DNA of 64,000 nucleotides from Dyadobacter sp. CY345 (lineage in GTDB: Bacteria; Bacteroidota; Bacteroidia; Cytophagales; Spirosomataceae), in NCBI RefSeq assembly GCF_021502725.1, contig NZ_JAKFFS010000001.1:2232001-2296000 (forward strand), given 5' to 3'. The notes beneath the pieces are model-generated. The model saw only the letters and a program-made list of their open reading frames with translations. It had not been told where the DNA came from and did not search any database. Positions 17,019-24,590 of the stretch are shown here, in pieces; the first letter of the stretch is position 1; each line of letters opens with the position of its first letter. The position numbers and the translations under genes are program-made.

Positions 17019-18449
17019 TTAACTTTTGAAGAAATAGGAATGGAAATTCATTAAGAAGACCTCATCAGTCGCACGTGTAATGGCAGTATATAACCAACGA
17101 ATAAATTCGCTATTGATTTGTTCCTCAGGAAGGTAGCCCTGGTCAATAAAAACTGCGCTCCACTGACCGCCCTGAGCTTTGTGGCAGGTAAGGGCATAAG
17201 CGAACTTCACCTGCAAAGCGTTCAGATAAGGGTCTTTCCTAAGCGCTTCCGAACGATCCTTTTTAGACTTAATATCCAAATAATCTTCCAAAACACTTTC
17301 ATAAAGTTTTCTGTTATCTTCGGAAGATAGGGCAGGAGAAGCAGAGTGAAGCGTGTCAAGCATAATTTTCGCTTCAAATTCTGGCTGTTTGTCATAATCC
17401 GTAAGGCGCAAAACAACATCCGCGAATCGGAAGCCGTGTATTTCCTGTGTTTTTTTAATTTTAAGAAGTTCGACGAAATCACCGTTTGCAATAAATCCGG
17501 CTGGTGAATCTTCATCAAGTACCGAGTAGTTATTCCGTACAACCATTAGCCGATCGCCTGCGTCCAGCTCTTCCTCCGAAAAATTTATTTGACGCCGTAT
17601 ATATTCGTTATACTGAACAGCTGATTTATTGGAACGCGTTAAAATAATTGTGTTTTCCTGACCATGTTTATCAAAAGCATACCGAAGCCCTTCTTCCAGT
17701 TTTTCACCAGTCATCCGGAATGTGTCGCGGTATGATTTCGTTGTGATCTGGATATCCGGCTTTTCATTTTTTAGTTGATCGCGTAATTCTGTGGCGTTGT
17801 ATAGAATGCCCGACTGTTCATCCTGGCGCATAACTTCCGTCAATTCTTCTTCAAAAACTGACATGTAAAAGTTTTTCTCAAGATAATCTTTATCCAACGC
17901 AGGACTTAGTGCCTTTCCGACCGGAGGCAGCTGAGCCATATCACCGATAAGCATCAGCTTATTTCCCGGATTTTCAAAAACAAACTCAATCAGATCGGCC
18001 AGGAGGCTGCGGTTGCCATAATCGGCCTCATCACTGATCATCGAAGCTTCATCAATGATAAAAAGTGTATTGTCGTGATAATTTTTTTGTCTCTGAAAAG
18101 CCAGGCTTCCTGAGAAGGAATCGGCAGTTTGTTTGTAAATTTTTTTATGGATCGTTAGCGCTATCTTTTCAGAATAATTAGACATTACTTTGGCGGCTCG
18201 TCCGGTCGGAGCCAGCAAAACAGATTTTAAGCCGTAATTTTTTAACACCTGGATTAAAGTGCTAACAATCGTCGTCTTTCCCGTTCCCGCATAACCTTTC
18301 AATAAAAAGCAGTCCCGATAGCGTTCCAGCCCAGTTTCCTCGATCAAAAAATCATCCGTTTTTGCAAAGAAACGAAGCTGTCCTTTGGTAGGTCTGAACG
18401 GAAATTTTTTAACAAGTCTTTGGGACGGTAACATTTGATTCGCTTCCAT
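17019..18449 (-). CDS. RecD-like ATP-dependent DNA helicase
   Basis: A 476-residue superfamily 1B helicase. Motif I is KGYAGTGKTT, followed by LLAPTGRAAKVM (Ia), FIIDEASMIS (II), LMLIGDMAQLPPVG (III), then AYALTCHKAQGGQW near the C-terminus (motif V), with WLYTAITRATDEV (VI) last. It matches the RecD C-terminal module of the stand-alone Bacteroidota helicases often labelled AAA family ATPase or ATP-dependent endonuclease. No RecB or RecC gene is nearby. I chose the ATG at 18449; an upstream frame to 18503 adds a non-conserved segment and would begin on top of a -7 box at 18501-18508. Confidence 0.88.
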   Translation of the reverse strand: MEANQMLPSQRLVKKFPFRPTKGQLRFFAKTDDFLIEETGLERYRDCFLLKGYAGTGKTTIVSTLIQVLKNYGLKSVLLAPTGRAAKVMSNYSEKIALTIHKKIYKQTADSFSGSLAFQRQKNYHDNTLFIIDEASMISDEADYGNRSLLADLIEFVFENPGNKLMLIGDMAQLPPVGKALSPALDKDYLEKNFYMSVFEEELTEVMRQDEQSGILYNATELRDQLKNEKPDIQITTKSYRDTFRMTGEKLEEGLRYAFDKHGQENTIILTRSNKSAVQYNEYIRRQINFSEEELDAGDRLMVVRNNYSVLDEDSPAGFIANGDFVELLKIKKTQEIHGFRFADVVLRLTDYDKQPEFEAKIMLDTLHSASPALSSEDNRKLYESVLEDYLDIKSKKDRSEALRKDPYLNALQVKFAYALTCHKAQGGQWSAVFIDQGYLPEEQINSEFIRWLYTAITRATDEVFLMNFHSYFFKS

Positions 18450-18500
18450 AATTGCGAAACTACACGATGCAAAGGGAATATCAAAGTCGACTGTCAGTAA

Positions 18501-18508
18501 CAAAAATA
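18501..18508 (-). promoter_or_regulatory. -7 element for the RecD-like helicase
   Basis: Reads TATTTTTG on the minus strand, an exact TAnnTTTG match 52 bases before the chosen start. It supports the shorter start, because the longer frame would begin within it. No clear -33 box. Confidence 0.35.
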
Positions 18509-18590
18509 TACTTTGATTTTATTGGACTTTTTCTTAGCAAATTCTTATATTAGTTTTCGAGTTCATCTTTTCATCATAACCTTCAGATCT

Positions 18591-19031
18591 ATGCAAGTAT
18601 ATCAAGTGCTCGCCAACAAGTCCATCGATGCTATTTTCTCAATCACAAAAGAGACAACCGTTTTCCAGGCATTGGAGCTTATGGCCGAAAAAAATATCGG
18701 TGCTGTCCTGGTTATTGAATATGGAGAACTGATCGGTATATTTTCTGAACGTGATTACGCGCGAAAAGTGATCCTGATGGGCCGGGCTTCACGCGATACA
18801 CTGATCGGAGATGTAATGACGGATAAAGTAATCACGGTAGAAACGGATCAGAAAATCGAAGATTGTATGCAGATTATGTCTGATAAACATATTCGTCATT
18901 TACCGGTCAACAGAAAAGGTGAGCTGGTAGGAATTATATCTATTAACGACATCGTATCAGCCATTATCCGAGAGCAAAAGGCCCATATCAAATCACTGGA
19001 AGGTTATATCTCTGGTACTCCATACGCTTGA
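18591..19031 (+). CDS. CBS domain-pair protein
   Basis: A 146-residue soluble protein consisting almost entirely of two CBS motifs, a Bateman module that usually binds adenosine nucleotides. The first is about 8-60 (TTVFQALELMAEKNIGAVLVIEYGELIGIFSERDY) and the second about 75-130 (VITVETDQKIEDCMQIMSDKHIRHLPVNRKGELVGIISINDIV). No effector domain is fused. The ATG at 18591 is preferred over one at 18513, whose 26 extra residues are hydrophobic and lack similarity to the family. It is divergent from the helicase gene. Confidence 0.88.
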   Translation: MQVYQVLANKSIDAIFSITKETTVFQALELMAEKNIGAVLVIEYGELIGIFSERDYARKVILMGRASRDTLIGDVMTDKVITVETDQKIEDCMQIMSDKHIRHLPVNRKGELVGIISINDIVSAIIREQKAHIKSLEGYISGTPYA

Positions 19032-19158
19032 TCAAATGTTAATGCAAGGAGTTTTACTGCCAAGCTAGCTTTGGGAGCTAGTATCGTATTGCACATAAAT
19101 TATAAGCTTGTCAGATTTGAGAGGTTCTTTATATTTGTTGCAGCAATAATAATGTGAG

Positions 19159-19653
19159 TTGGAAGCTGGAAAACAAGCACTACAAAACTTATACGGAAAC
19201 AAACTGCGGGTGCGCGTTTGTGGAATCTGTATTCAAGACGATCAAATCTTACTGGTTCGGCATAACTTTGTTGGTTCTGAAAATATATTTTGGAGCCCAC
19301 CAGGTGGTGGTATGGAGTTTGGCGAGTCTGCGCCTGCAGTGGTTGCACGTGAATTTTTTGAAGAGACCGGTTTGGTAGTAGAAGTTGGCCAAATGCTTTT
19401 TGTAAATGAATTAATTCTACCACCTTTGCATGCAGTTGAAATTTTTTTTCATGTAGAAATTGTTTCTGGGTCTCTAACGAAAGGTTTTGATCCAGAGTTT
19501 TCGGCAGAAAACCAAATTCTTCAGGAGGTCAGTTATTTGACGATGAAAGAAGTAAAACAACTTCCTGAAAATCATGTGCATAATGTGTTTCAAAAATGCA
19601 AAACCCTGGAAGATCTACTTTTATTGCAGGGATACATGACCAATCAGGATTGA
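19159..19653 (+). CDS. NUDIX hydrolase
   Basis: A 164-residue enzyme expected to hydrolyse a nucleoside diphosphate linked to another moiety. The NUDIX box GGMEFGE...REFFEETGL lies at about 53-75 and is complete, with both metal-binding Glu residues. The start is a TTG at 19159, placed directly after an in-frame TGA at 19156; no ATG exists upstream in this frame and an internal GTG at 19207 would cut into the first strand. The substrate is unknown. Confidence 0.85.
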   Translation: MEAGKQALQNLYGNKLRVRVCGICIQDDQILLVRHNFVGSENIFWSPPGGGMEFGESAPAVVAREFFEETGLVVEVGQMLFVNELILPPLHAVEIFFHVEIVSGSLTKGFDPEFSAENQILQEVSYLTMKEVKQLPENHVHNVFQKCKTLEDLLLLQGYMTNQD

Positions 19654-19695
19654 AAGCAAGCATATAATTAATTGAGAATCACTTAAAATCAGATT

Positions 19696-20601
19696 GTGGC
19701 ACAAATTGAAAACCAGGCAATTGAAGTAATTCCTACGCTTTTAGTGGGGGATAATTCATTTGATGCAGATGCAATACCGTTTTGTACGTTATGCATTGAA
19801 GTGGATGAGCGACGAATACGTTTTTGTATCGTCCGGGATGAAAAGATGGAATGTATCTGGCTGGAAGATTATAATTTTGATGTCGTATTGAGTCAGGATG
19901 AAGTTTTTGAAAGGTTAAAAAAGATTTTCACAGGGCATTTGCTATGGTCTTCGAATCATTGGAAAAACGTACGGGTGTCAATTAATTCTCACGCTTTCAG
20001 TTTAATACCTACGCTCATTTTTGAAAAGGACTCAGCGCCGAGTTATCTGGAATTTGCTTTGGGCCATCCGGTTGACAAAGAGGAACGCGTGTTATATCAC
20101 GAGATTCCGCTGGTTCACGCAAATAATGTTTTCAGCATTCCGAAAGTTTGGTATGATTGGATGGCGACGCACTTCGAATCGTCAGATATATCATTTTATC
20201 ACTTGACAAGTCCATTAATTATTGGCGCGCTGGTAAGTCACGCCGAACACCAGGAATTGAAAATGGTATCCATTTATCTTGAAAAGGGGTATTTTACGTT
20301 AATTGTCACGGAGAGTCAGCAGCTTATTTTGTGTAACAGGTTTAAATATTCCCAACCGCAGGAGCTTGCATACATCGTACTTTTCACGCTAAACGAACTG
20401 AATTATCTTCCCGAAGAAATGAAAGTCCTGTGTTATGGCGAAGTCAATCCGACGTCAGAATCTTTCGAAGAATTAAATAAATTTTTCCCCAACATTGAAA
20501 TTGGTAATGGTCCAACCACGCTGAAGTATAGCACCCATTGTGGTGATATTCCGGGCCATCGTTATTTTGGTTTGTTTAATACTTATTTAGTTTCCTCCTA
20601 A
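19696..20601 (+). CDS. DUF3822 family protein
   Basis: A 301-residue protein starting at a GTG. The fold looks like an actin/ASKHA-type alternation of strands and helices (LCIEVDERRIRFCIVRDEKMECIWLEDYNF at the start, ITESQQLILCNRFKYSQPQELAYIVLFTLNEL later), which is how this Bacteroidota family is usually described. Function unknown. In many Bacteroidota it precedes rsmD and coaD; here coaD follows after 120 bases with no rsmD between them. Confidence 0.75.
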   Translation: MAQIENQAIEVIPTLLVGDNSFDADAIPFCTLCIEVDERRIRFCIVRDEKMECIWLEDYNFDVVLSQDEVFERLKKIFTGHLLWSSNHWKNVRVSINSHAFSLIPTLIFEKDSAPSYLEFALGHPVDKEERVLYHEIPLVHANNVFSIPKVWYDWMATHFESSDISFYHLTSPLIIGALVSHAEHQELKMVSIYLEKGYFTLIVTESQQLILCNRFKYSQPQELAYIVLFTLNELNYLPEEMKVLCYGEVNPTSESFEELNKFFPNIEIGNGPTTLKYSTHCGDIPGHRYFGLFNTYLVSS

Positions 20602-20721
20602 TTTTATCCTCAGGTGGTAAATTTGTTATAATATGATTAGAATGAATTGTCTCGGTGTTTCATTCTAATTATTTCGGTATTATTGTTCCAAAATAGATAA
20701 GCTCTCCTGTTATTAATTACT

Positions 20722-21216
20722 ATGAAGCGAATAGCGTTATTTCCGGGCTCTTTTGATCCTTTTACAAAAGGACATGAAGATATTATTTTGAGAGGATTAA
20801 GACTTTTTGACGAGGTTGTTGTTGGTATCGGAAACAATTCCAGCAAGCAACGCTATTTTCCTCTTGATGTAATGAAGGAATTGATCGAGAAGACGTTTGA
20901 AAAAGAGGAGAATGTCCGTGTGATTACCTACAATGACCTAACTGCAAGAATTGCGCGGGAAATCGGAGCTAAATTTTTACTTAGGGGTTTGAGAAATACA
21001 ACCGATTTTGAATATGAAAACGGTATCGCCCAGGTAAACCGATTTGTCTATGAAGAAATCGAAACCGTATTTCTAATAACATCGCCTAATCTTGCCCCGA
21101 TCAGTTCGAGTATAATTCGCGATCTACATCGTTACGGACAAGGGGTTGATGATTTTTTACCGTATTCGCTTTCGGAATTAAATAAGCTGCGAGAGCTGAA
21201 AAATTCCGGGTTATAA
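20722..21216 (+). CDS. coaD: Phosphopantetheine adenylyltransferase
   Basis: Cytoplasmic enzyme of 164 residues for the fourth step of coenzyme A synthesis: ATP plus 4'-phosphopantetheine gives dephospho-CoA. The nucleotidyltransferase motif FPGSFDPFTKGHEDII (about 7-22, T/HxGH) is followed by RGLRNTTDFEYE and the ISSSIIRDLHRYG motif (SSTxxR-like). The length is standard. Confidence 0.96.
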   Translation: MKRIALFPGSFDPFTKGHEDIILRGLRLFDEVVVGIGNNSSKQRYFPLDVMKELIEKTFEKEENVRVITYNDLTARIAREIGAKFLLRGLRNTTDFEYENGIAQVNRFVYEEIETVFLITSPNLAPISSSIIRDLHRYGQGVDDFLPYSLSELNKLRELKNSGL

Positions 21217-21220
21217 TATT

Positions 21221-21259
21221 ATTGTCAATAGCTTAAACGAGTGTTTAGCTATTGACAAT
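21221..21259. terminator. Hairpin terminator between coaD and DUF983 genes
   Basis: ATTGTCAATAGCTTAAAC and GTTTAGCTATTGACAAT pair with one bulged base around GAGT, between two convergent genes. The T tract is weak. Confidence 0.65.
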
Positions 21260-21261
21260 AT

Positions 21262-21675
21262 CTACTTTCCTATTACAGTTTTTTTCTCTTCCTTTGCCAC
21301 GCGGCCTTTTTCCGGATCGTATTTAACGAAAATATTAATCCATATTAATCGTGCGAGACGGAACATGACAGGTATCAAAATCACGTAGGATATTACGAGT
21401 CCTGTCAACACATAATACATATCCAGATCCAGGATAAGGACAAAACCGACAAAAAACGCGACCATCAGCCCGACGGATAACGCGTAGCTGACGTACATGG
21501 ATCCGATGTAAAAACCTGGCTCTCTGGTGAATGACTCCTTGCAATACTCACATTTCTCATTCAGCTTGTCGAACTTTTTAAGATTGTAAGGATTATTCGT
21601 CTGAAAGAAACGGCCAGTCTGGCATTTCGGACATGTATTGGTGAAGATGCTATATAATTTGGTGCCCTTAAACAT
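21262..21675 (-). CDS. DUF983 membrane protein with zinc-ribbon-like Cys pairs
   Basis: A 137-residue protein. The N-terminal part has two Cys pairs, CPKCQTGRFF (about 14-23) and CEYCKES (about 37-43), which look like a small zinc ribbon. Two long hydrophobic helices follow (about 58-80 and 84-105), then a charged tail. This family is widespread in bacteria and has no established function. Confidence 0.85.
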   Translation of the reverse strand: MFKGTKLYSIFTNTCPKCQTGRFFQTNNPYNLKKFDKLNEKCEYCKESFTREPGFYIGSMYVSYALSVGLMVAFFVGFVLILDLDMYYVLTGLVISYVILIPVMFRLARLIWINIFVKYDPEKGRVAKEEKKTVIGK

Positions 21676-21698
21676 GGAAATTGATCATAATGAAATTG

Positions 21699-21739
21699 AA
21701 TAATTGTGCCGCATAAACGAGTTGTGCAGCACAATTATT
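21699..21739 (-). terminator. Hairpin between the NUDIX and DUF983 genes
   Basis: AATAATTGTGC (21699-21709) pairs with GCACAATTATT (21729-21739), an 11-base stem touching the stop codon of the upstream NUDIX gene and lying just before DUF983. No long T tract, so termination may be partial. Confidence 0.5.
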
Positions 21740-22428
21740 TACTGCTCTTTCAGATTCTGGATTTTTTTCAAATGATCAACTACGTAACGGATCGAGCTGA
21801 ATGAATTAATGAGGATCGACTTGGCTTCTGTTGGGGTATACCATTCGAGCTTTTCAATTTGCTCTTCTTCCTGCGGACTCATCTTTGAATCATCGAGGCA
21901 GTCGAAAAGATACCATTTTGTACGTTTCAGAATGCGGTTATTGTTCATTGTGTAAGTATGCCAGGTCGTGCAAATTTTGTCGCGGACAAGTGCTTTCACC
22001 CCAGTCTCTTCCTCAATTTCACGAATGGCTGCTGTTTTGGAGTTTTCTCCCTTATCAAGTTTACCTTTTGGCAGATCCCACTTTTTGCGGCGGTACATAA
22101 AAAGCCATTTATCACCTTTCACAACTACGCCTCCTGCTGCTTTAATGACTTTATATAACCCTTTTACTTTTTCTTCCACATCAGTCTTTTCGCGGGTTGC
22201 CATCGTAATCGAAAGCATCTGCTTCGGAATTTCTTTTTCAAGTAAGCCAATTGCCTGAATAGCCGTTGTTGCATTAGCATTCAGAAAAAGAACATGGCCT
22301 GCAAGCATATTCCTTTGAAGCTTCTCTAATCTCAGGTCAACAATGTGATCAAAATCAGAGGTTTCTGCCGCAGTTAATTGATTTGTCCGTACAATTCGGA
22401 AGGGACGGTCGTCGAAAAAAATAGTCAT
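21739..22428 (-). CDS. NUDIX hydrolase with N-terminal extension
   Basis: A 229-residue protein. Residues 1-75 form an extra alpha/beta segment not typical of the family. The NUDIX domain follows, with GGVVVKGDKWLFMYR, then the box GKLDKGE...REIEEETGV at about 125-147 and the late WYTPTEA. The core resembles MutT/Ap4A-type enzymes (KWDLPKGKLDKGE), but the substrate cannot be deduced. It is divergent from the CNNM/CorC gene. Confidence 0.87.
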   Translation of the reverse strand: MTIFFDDRPFRIVRTNQLTAAETSDFDHIVDLRLEKLQRNMLAGHVLFLNANATTAIQAIGLLEKEIPKQMLSITMATREKTDVEEKVKGLYKVIKAAGGVVVKGDKWLFMYRRKKWDLPKGKLDKGENSKTAAIREIEEETGVKALVRDKICTTWHTYTMNNNRILKRTKWYLFDCLDDSKMSPQEEEQIEKLEWYTPTEAKSILINSFSSIRYVVDHLKKIQNLKEQ

Positions 22429-22484
22429 TTGTTGTGGGTACGGATGTCGATGAGCAAAATTAAGTAAAGAGTTTAGTTTAGACA

Positions 22485-23831
22485 GTGATTATTATTGATA
22501 AATTTGCAGTAATAATAAATAATAATTTCTTGGAACTCCTTATCATATTACTTTTAGTGCTCCTCAATGGTATTTTTTCCATGTCTGAGATCGCACTGGT
22601 ATCATCAAGAAAATCCCGGCTTGAATCAGCGGCGCGCAACGGCGATTCAAGTGCTAAGGCTGCCCTTCATCTAGCAAATTCTCCAAACAGATTTTTGTCA
22701 ACAGTTCAGATCGGTATTACATTAATTGGCCTCCTTACTGGTATGTACAGTGGTGACAACATCACCTCAGACTTTGAAAAAATAATTACAAACATTCCGA
22801 TTTTGACGCCCTATGCACATACGCTTGCAGTCGGGACTGTGCTTGTTACGATTACCTATCTTTCACTTGTACTTGGTGAATTAGTTCCCAAACGCATTGG
22901 AATGGCTAATCCAGAGGCAATTTCGAAATTTATGGCTCGTCCGATGAACCTGATTTCGGTCGCGACTGCGCCATTCATTTCGCTGCTGAGTTTTTCAAGT
23001 GATTTAATTATCCGTTTGTTGAATATCAAGCAAAGCGAAAATTCAGTAACAGAGGAAGAAATAAAAAGCTTGATCCAGGAAGGCACGACTGGCGGTGTAT
23101 TTGAAGAAATTGAACAGGAAATTGTGCATAACGTCTTTCAGCTTGGCGACCGGAAAATTACTTCCCTGATGACGAACCGCCAGGAAATTGTCTGGCTTGA
23201 TGTGGAAGATACGGTTGAGGAAAACAAAGCAAAAGTTTTAGAATCCAGACATTCGATTTATCCGGTTTGTAGGGATACCGTGGATGATGTTGTCGGTTTA
23301 ATTTACATAAAAGATCTCCTCGCAACCGATCTTGAAGTAAAACTTGCTGATTTAACAGATATTTTACGCGAGCCGGTTTATCTTCCTGAAAGTAACCGGG
23401 CATACCAGGCGTTGGAAAAATTTAAAGAGCAAAAAGTTTATTTCGGGATTATCGTTGATGAATATGGCGGAATGTTGGGCGTGGTTACGATGCACGACAT
23501 TATGGACGCGTTGGTTGGAAATATTTCCGAAGAAGATGAGGAAGAGTCTGAAATTATTAAACGCGACGACGGAACTTACCTGATCGATGCGCAGCTTCCT
23601 TTCGATGATTTTATTCAATATTTTGATCTGAATATGCAGGAAGCGGATCGAAAAGAATTCATAGGTTTCAATACGCTGGGCGGATTTGTGCTTCATGTAC
23701 TTGAAAATATTCCGAAAACCGGTGAGAAATTTAAATGGAAACATTTCGATTTTGAAGTGATTGACATGGATAAAAGTAGAATTGACAAATTACTGGTTAC
23801 TAATAACAAGAAAGAAGATACCGACGAATAA
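22485..23831 (+). CDS. CNNM/CorC family membrane protein (hemolysin-like)
   Basis: A 448-residue inner membrane protein with a GTG start. The N-terminal DUF21/CNNM domain has four hydrophobic segments (LLELLIILLLVLLNGIFSMSE, with SE in the first helix; IGITLIGLLTGMYSG; the third around TVLVTITYLSLVLGELVPK; the fourth around MNLISVATAPFISLLS). A CBS pair occupies about 205-335, and a C-terminal CorC/HlyC domain (DGTYLIDAQLPFDDF to MDKSRIDKLLV) ends the protein. The family is linked to magnesium or sodium/cobalt export; the old hemolysin label is historical. It resembles GldE in layout, but no gld genes are nearby. pyrE starts two bases after its stop. Confidence 0.87.
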   Translation: MIIIDKFAVIINNNFLELLIILLLVLLNGIFSMSEIALVSSRKSRLESAARNGDSSAKAALHLANSPNRFLSTVQIGITLIGLLTGMYSGDNITSDFEKIITNIPILTPYAHTLAVGTVLVTITYLSLVLGELVPKRIGMANPEAISKFMARPMNLISVATAPFISLLSFSSDLIIRLLNIKQSENSVTEEEIKSLIQEGTTGGVFEEIEQEIVHNVFQLGDRKITSLMTNRQEIVWLDVEDTVEENKAKVLESRHSIYPVCRDTVDDVVGLIYIKDLLATDLEVKLADLTDILREPVYLPESNRAYQALEKFKEQKVYFGIIVDEYGGMLGVVTMHDIMDALVGNISEEDEEESEIIKRDDGTYLIDAQLPFDDFIQYFDLNMQEADRKEFIGFNTLGGFVLHVLENIPKTGEKFKWKHFDFEVIDMDKSRIDKLLVTNNKKEDTDE

Positions 23832-23832
23832 A

Positions 23833-24474
23833 ATGGCCGAGGAAACCCCAATATCAAGCAGAGTTGCAGAATTACTTTTAGAAGCGCAAGCGATTAAACT
23901 AAGCCCAGACAAACCATTTCAGTGGAGCTCAGGTTGGTTATCACCTATTTATTGTGACAACCGTGTGGCATTGTCTTTTCCGGATACGCGTACTTTCATC
24001 AAAAAGGCGCTGGCTGATTTGATCAGGTCAGAATATCCTGATGTTGACGCAGTTGTTGGTGTTGCAACGGGCGGAATTGCTCAGGGAGCTTTGGTCGCTG
24101 ACGTCCTGGAACTTCCCTTCGCTTACGTGCGTCCCGAACCTAAGAAACACGGTATGGGAAACCAGATTGAAGGACGATTGGAAAAAGGCCAGTCTGTAAT
24201 TATTGTGGAGGATCTTATTTCGACAGGCGGAAGTTCTTTAAAAGTCGTTGATGCACTCAGAAATGCAGGAATTGAAGTCGCTGGGATGGTGGCTATTTTT
24301 ACCTATGGTTTTGAATTAGCTGAAAATAACTTTGAAGAAAAGGAGGTGAAGTTAAGTGTTTTAAGTAATTATGACGCGCTGATAAATGCTGCGGTAGAAC
24401 TTGAATATGTCACTCAGGAGCAGGTTGAAAGTTTGAGCGCATGGCGCGTTCAACCAGATCAGTGGGGTAAATAA
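23833..24474 (+). CDS. pyrE: Orotate phosphoribosyltransferase
   Basis: Cytoplasmic enzyme of 213 residues that joins orotate to PRPP in pyrimidine synthesis. The PRPP-binding motif is IIVEDLISTGGSS (about 118-130). Upstream are FQWSSGWLSPIYCDNR (orotate side) and the mobile loop RPEPKKHGMGNQIEG. The ATG at 23833 is preferred; extending to 23761 would only run back into the preceding gene. Translation may be coupled to the CNNM/CorC gene. Confidence 0.96.
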   Translation: MAEETPISSRVAELLLEAQAIKLSPDKPFQWSSGWLSPIYCDNRVALSFPDTRTFIKKALADLIRSEYPDVDAVVGVATGGIAQGALVADVLELPFAYVRPEPKKHGMGNQIEGRLEKGQSVIIVEDLISTGGSSLKVVDALRNAGIEVAGMVAIFTYGFELAENNFEEKEVKLSVLSNYDALINAAVELEYVTQEQVESLSAWRVQPDQWGK

Positions 24475-24494
24475 GATATTTTGCGATCCTGTTG

Positions 24495-24540
24495 AGAATG
24501 ACAGAATGATGGAAAATTCCAACATTCTGTCATTCTCTCT
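24495..24540 (+). terminator. Terminator after pyrE
   Basis: AGAATGACAGAATG (24495-24508) pairs exactly with CATTCTGTCATTCT (24523-24536), with an inner GGAA-TTCC pair. Confidence 0.8.
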
Positions 24541-24590
24541 TTGTATCAATTAATCATTTATTATATTGTAGAAAAAATTCGAACTGTTGC

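Noticed and set aside
19061..19085. CTAGCT-AGCTAG hairpin after the CBS gene as a terminator
   Set aside because: Only six base pairs and no T run.
22485..23831. Calling the CNNM/CorC protein GldE
   Set aside because: The domain order fits, but the gliding genes usually beside gldE are absent, so only the family name is supported.
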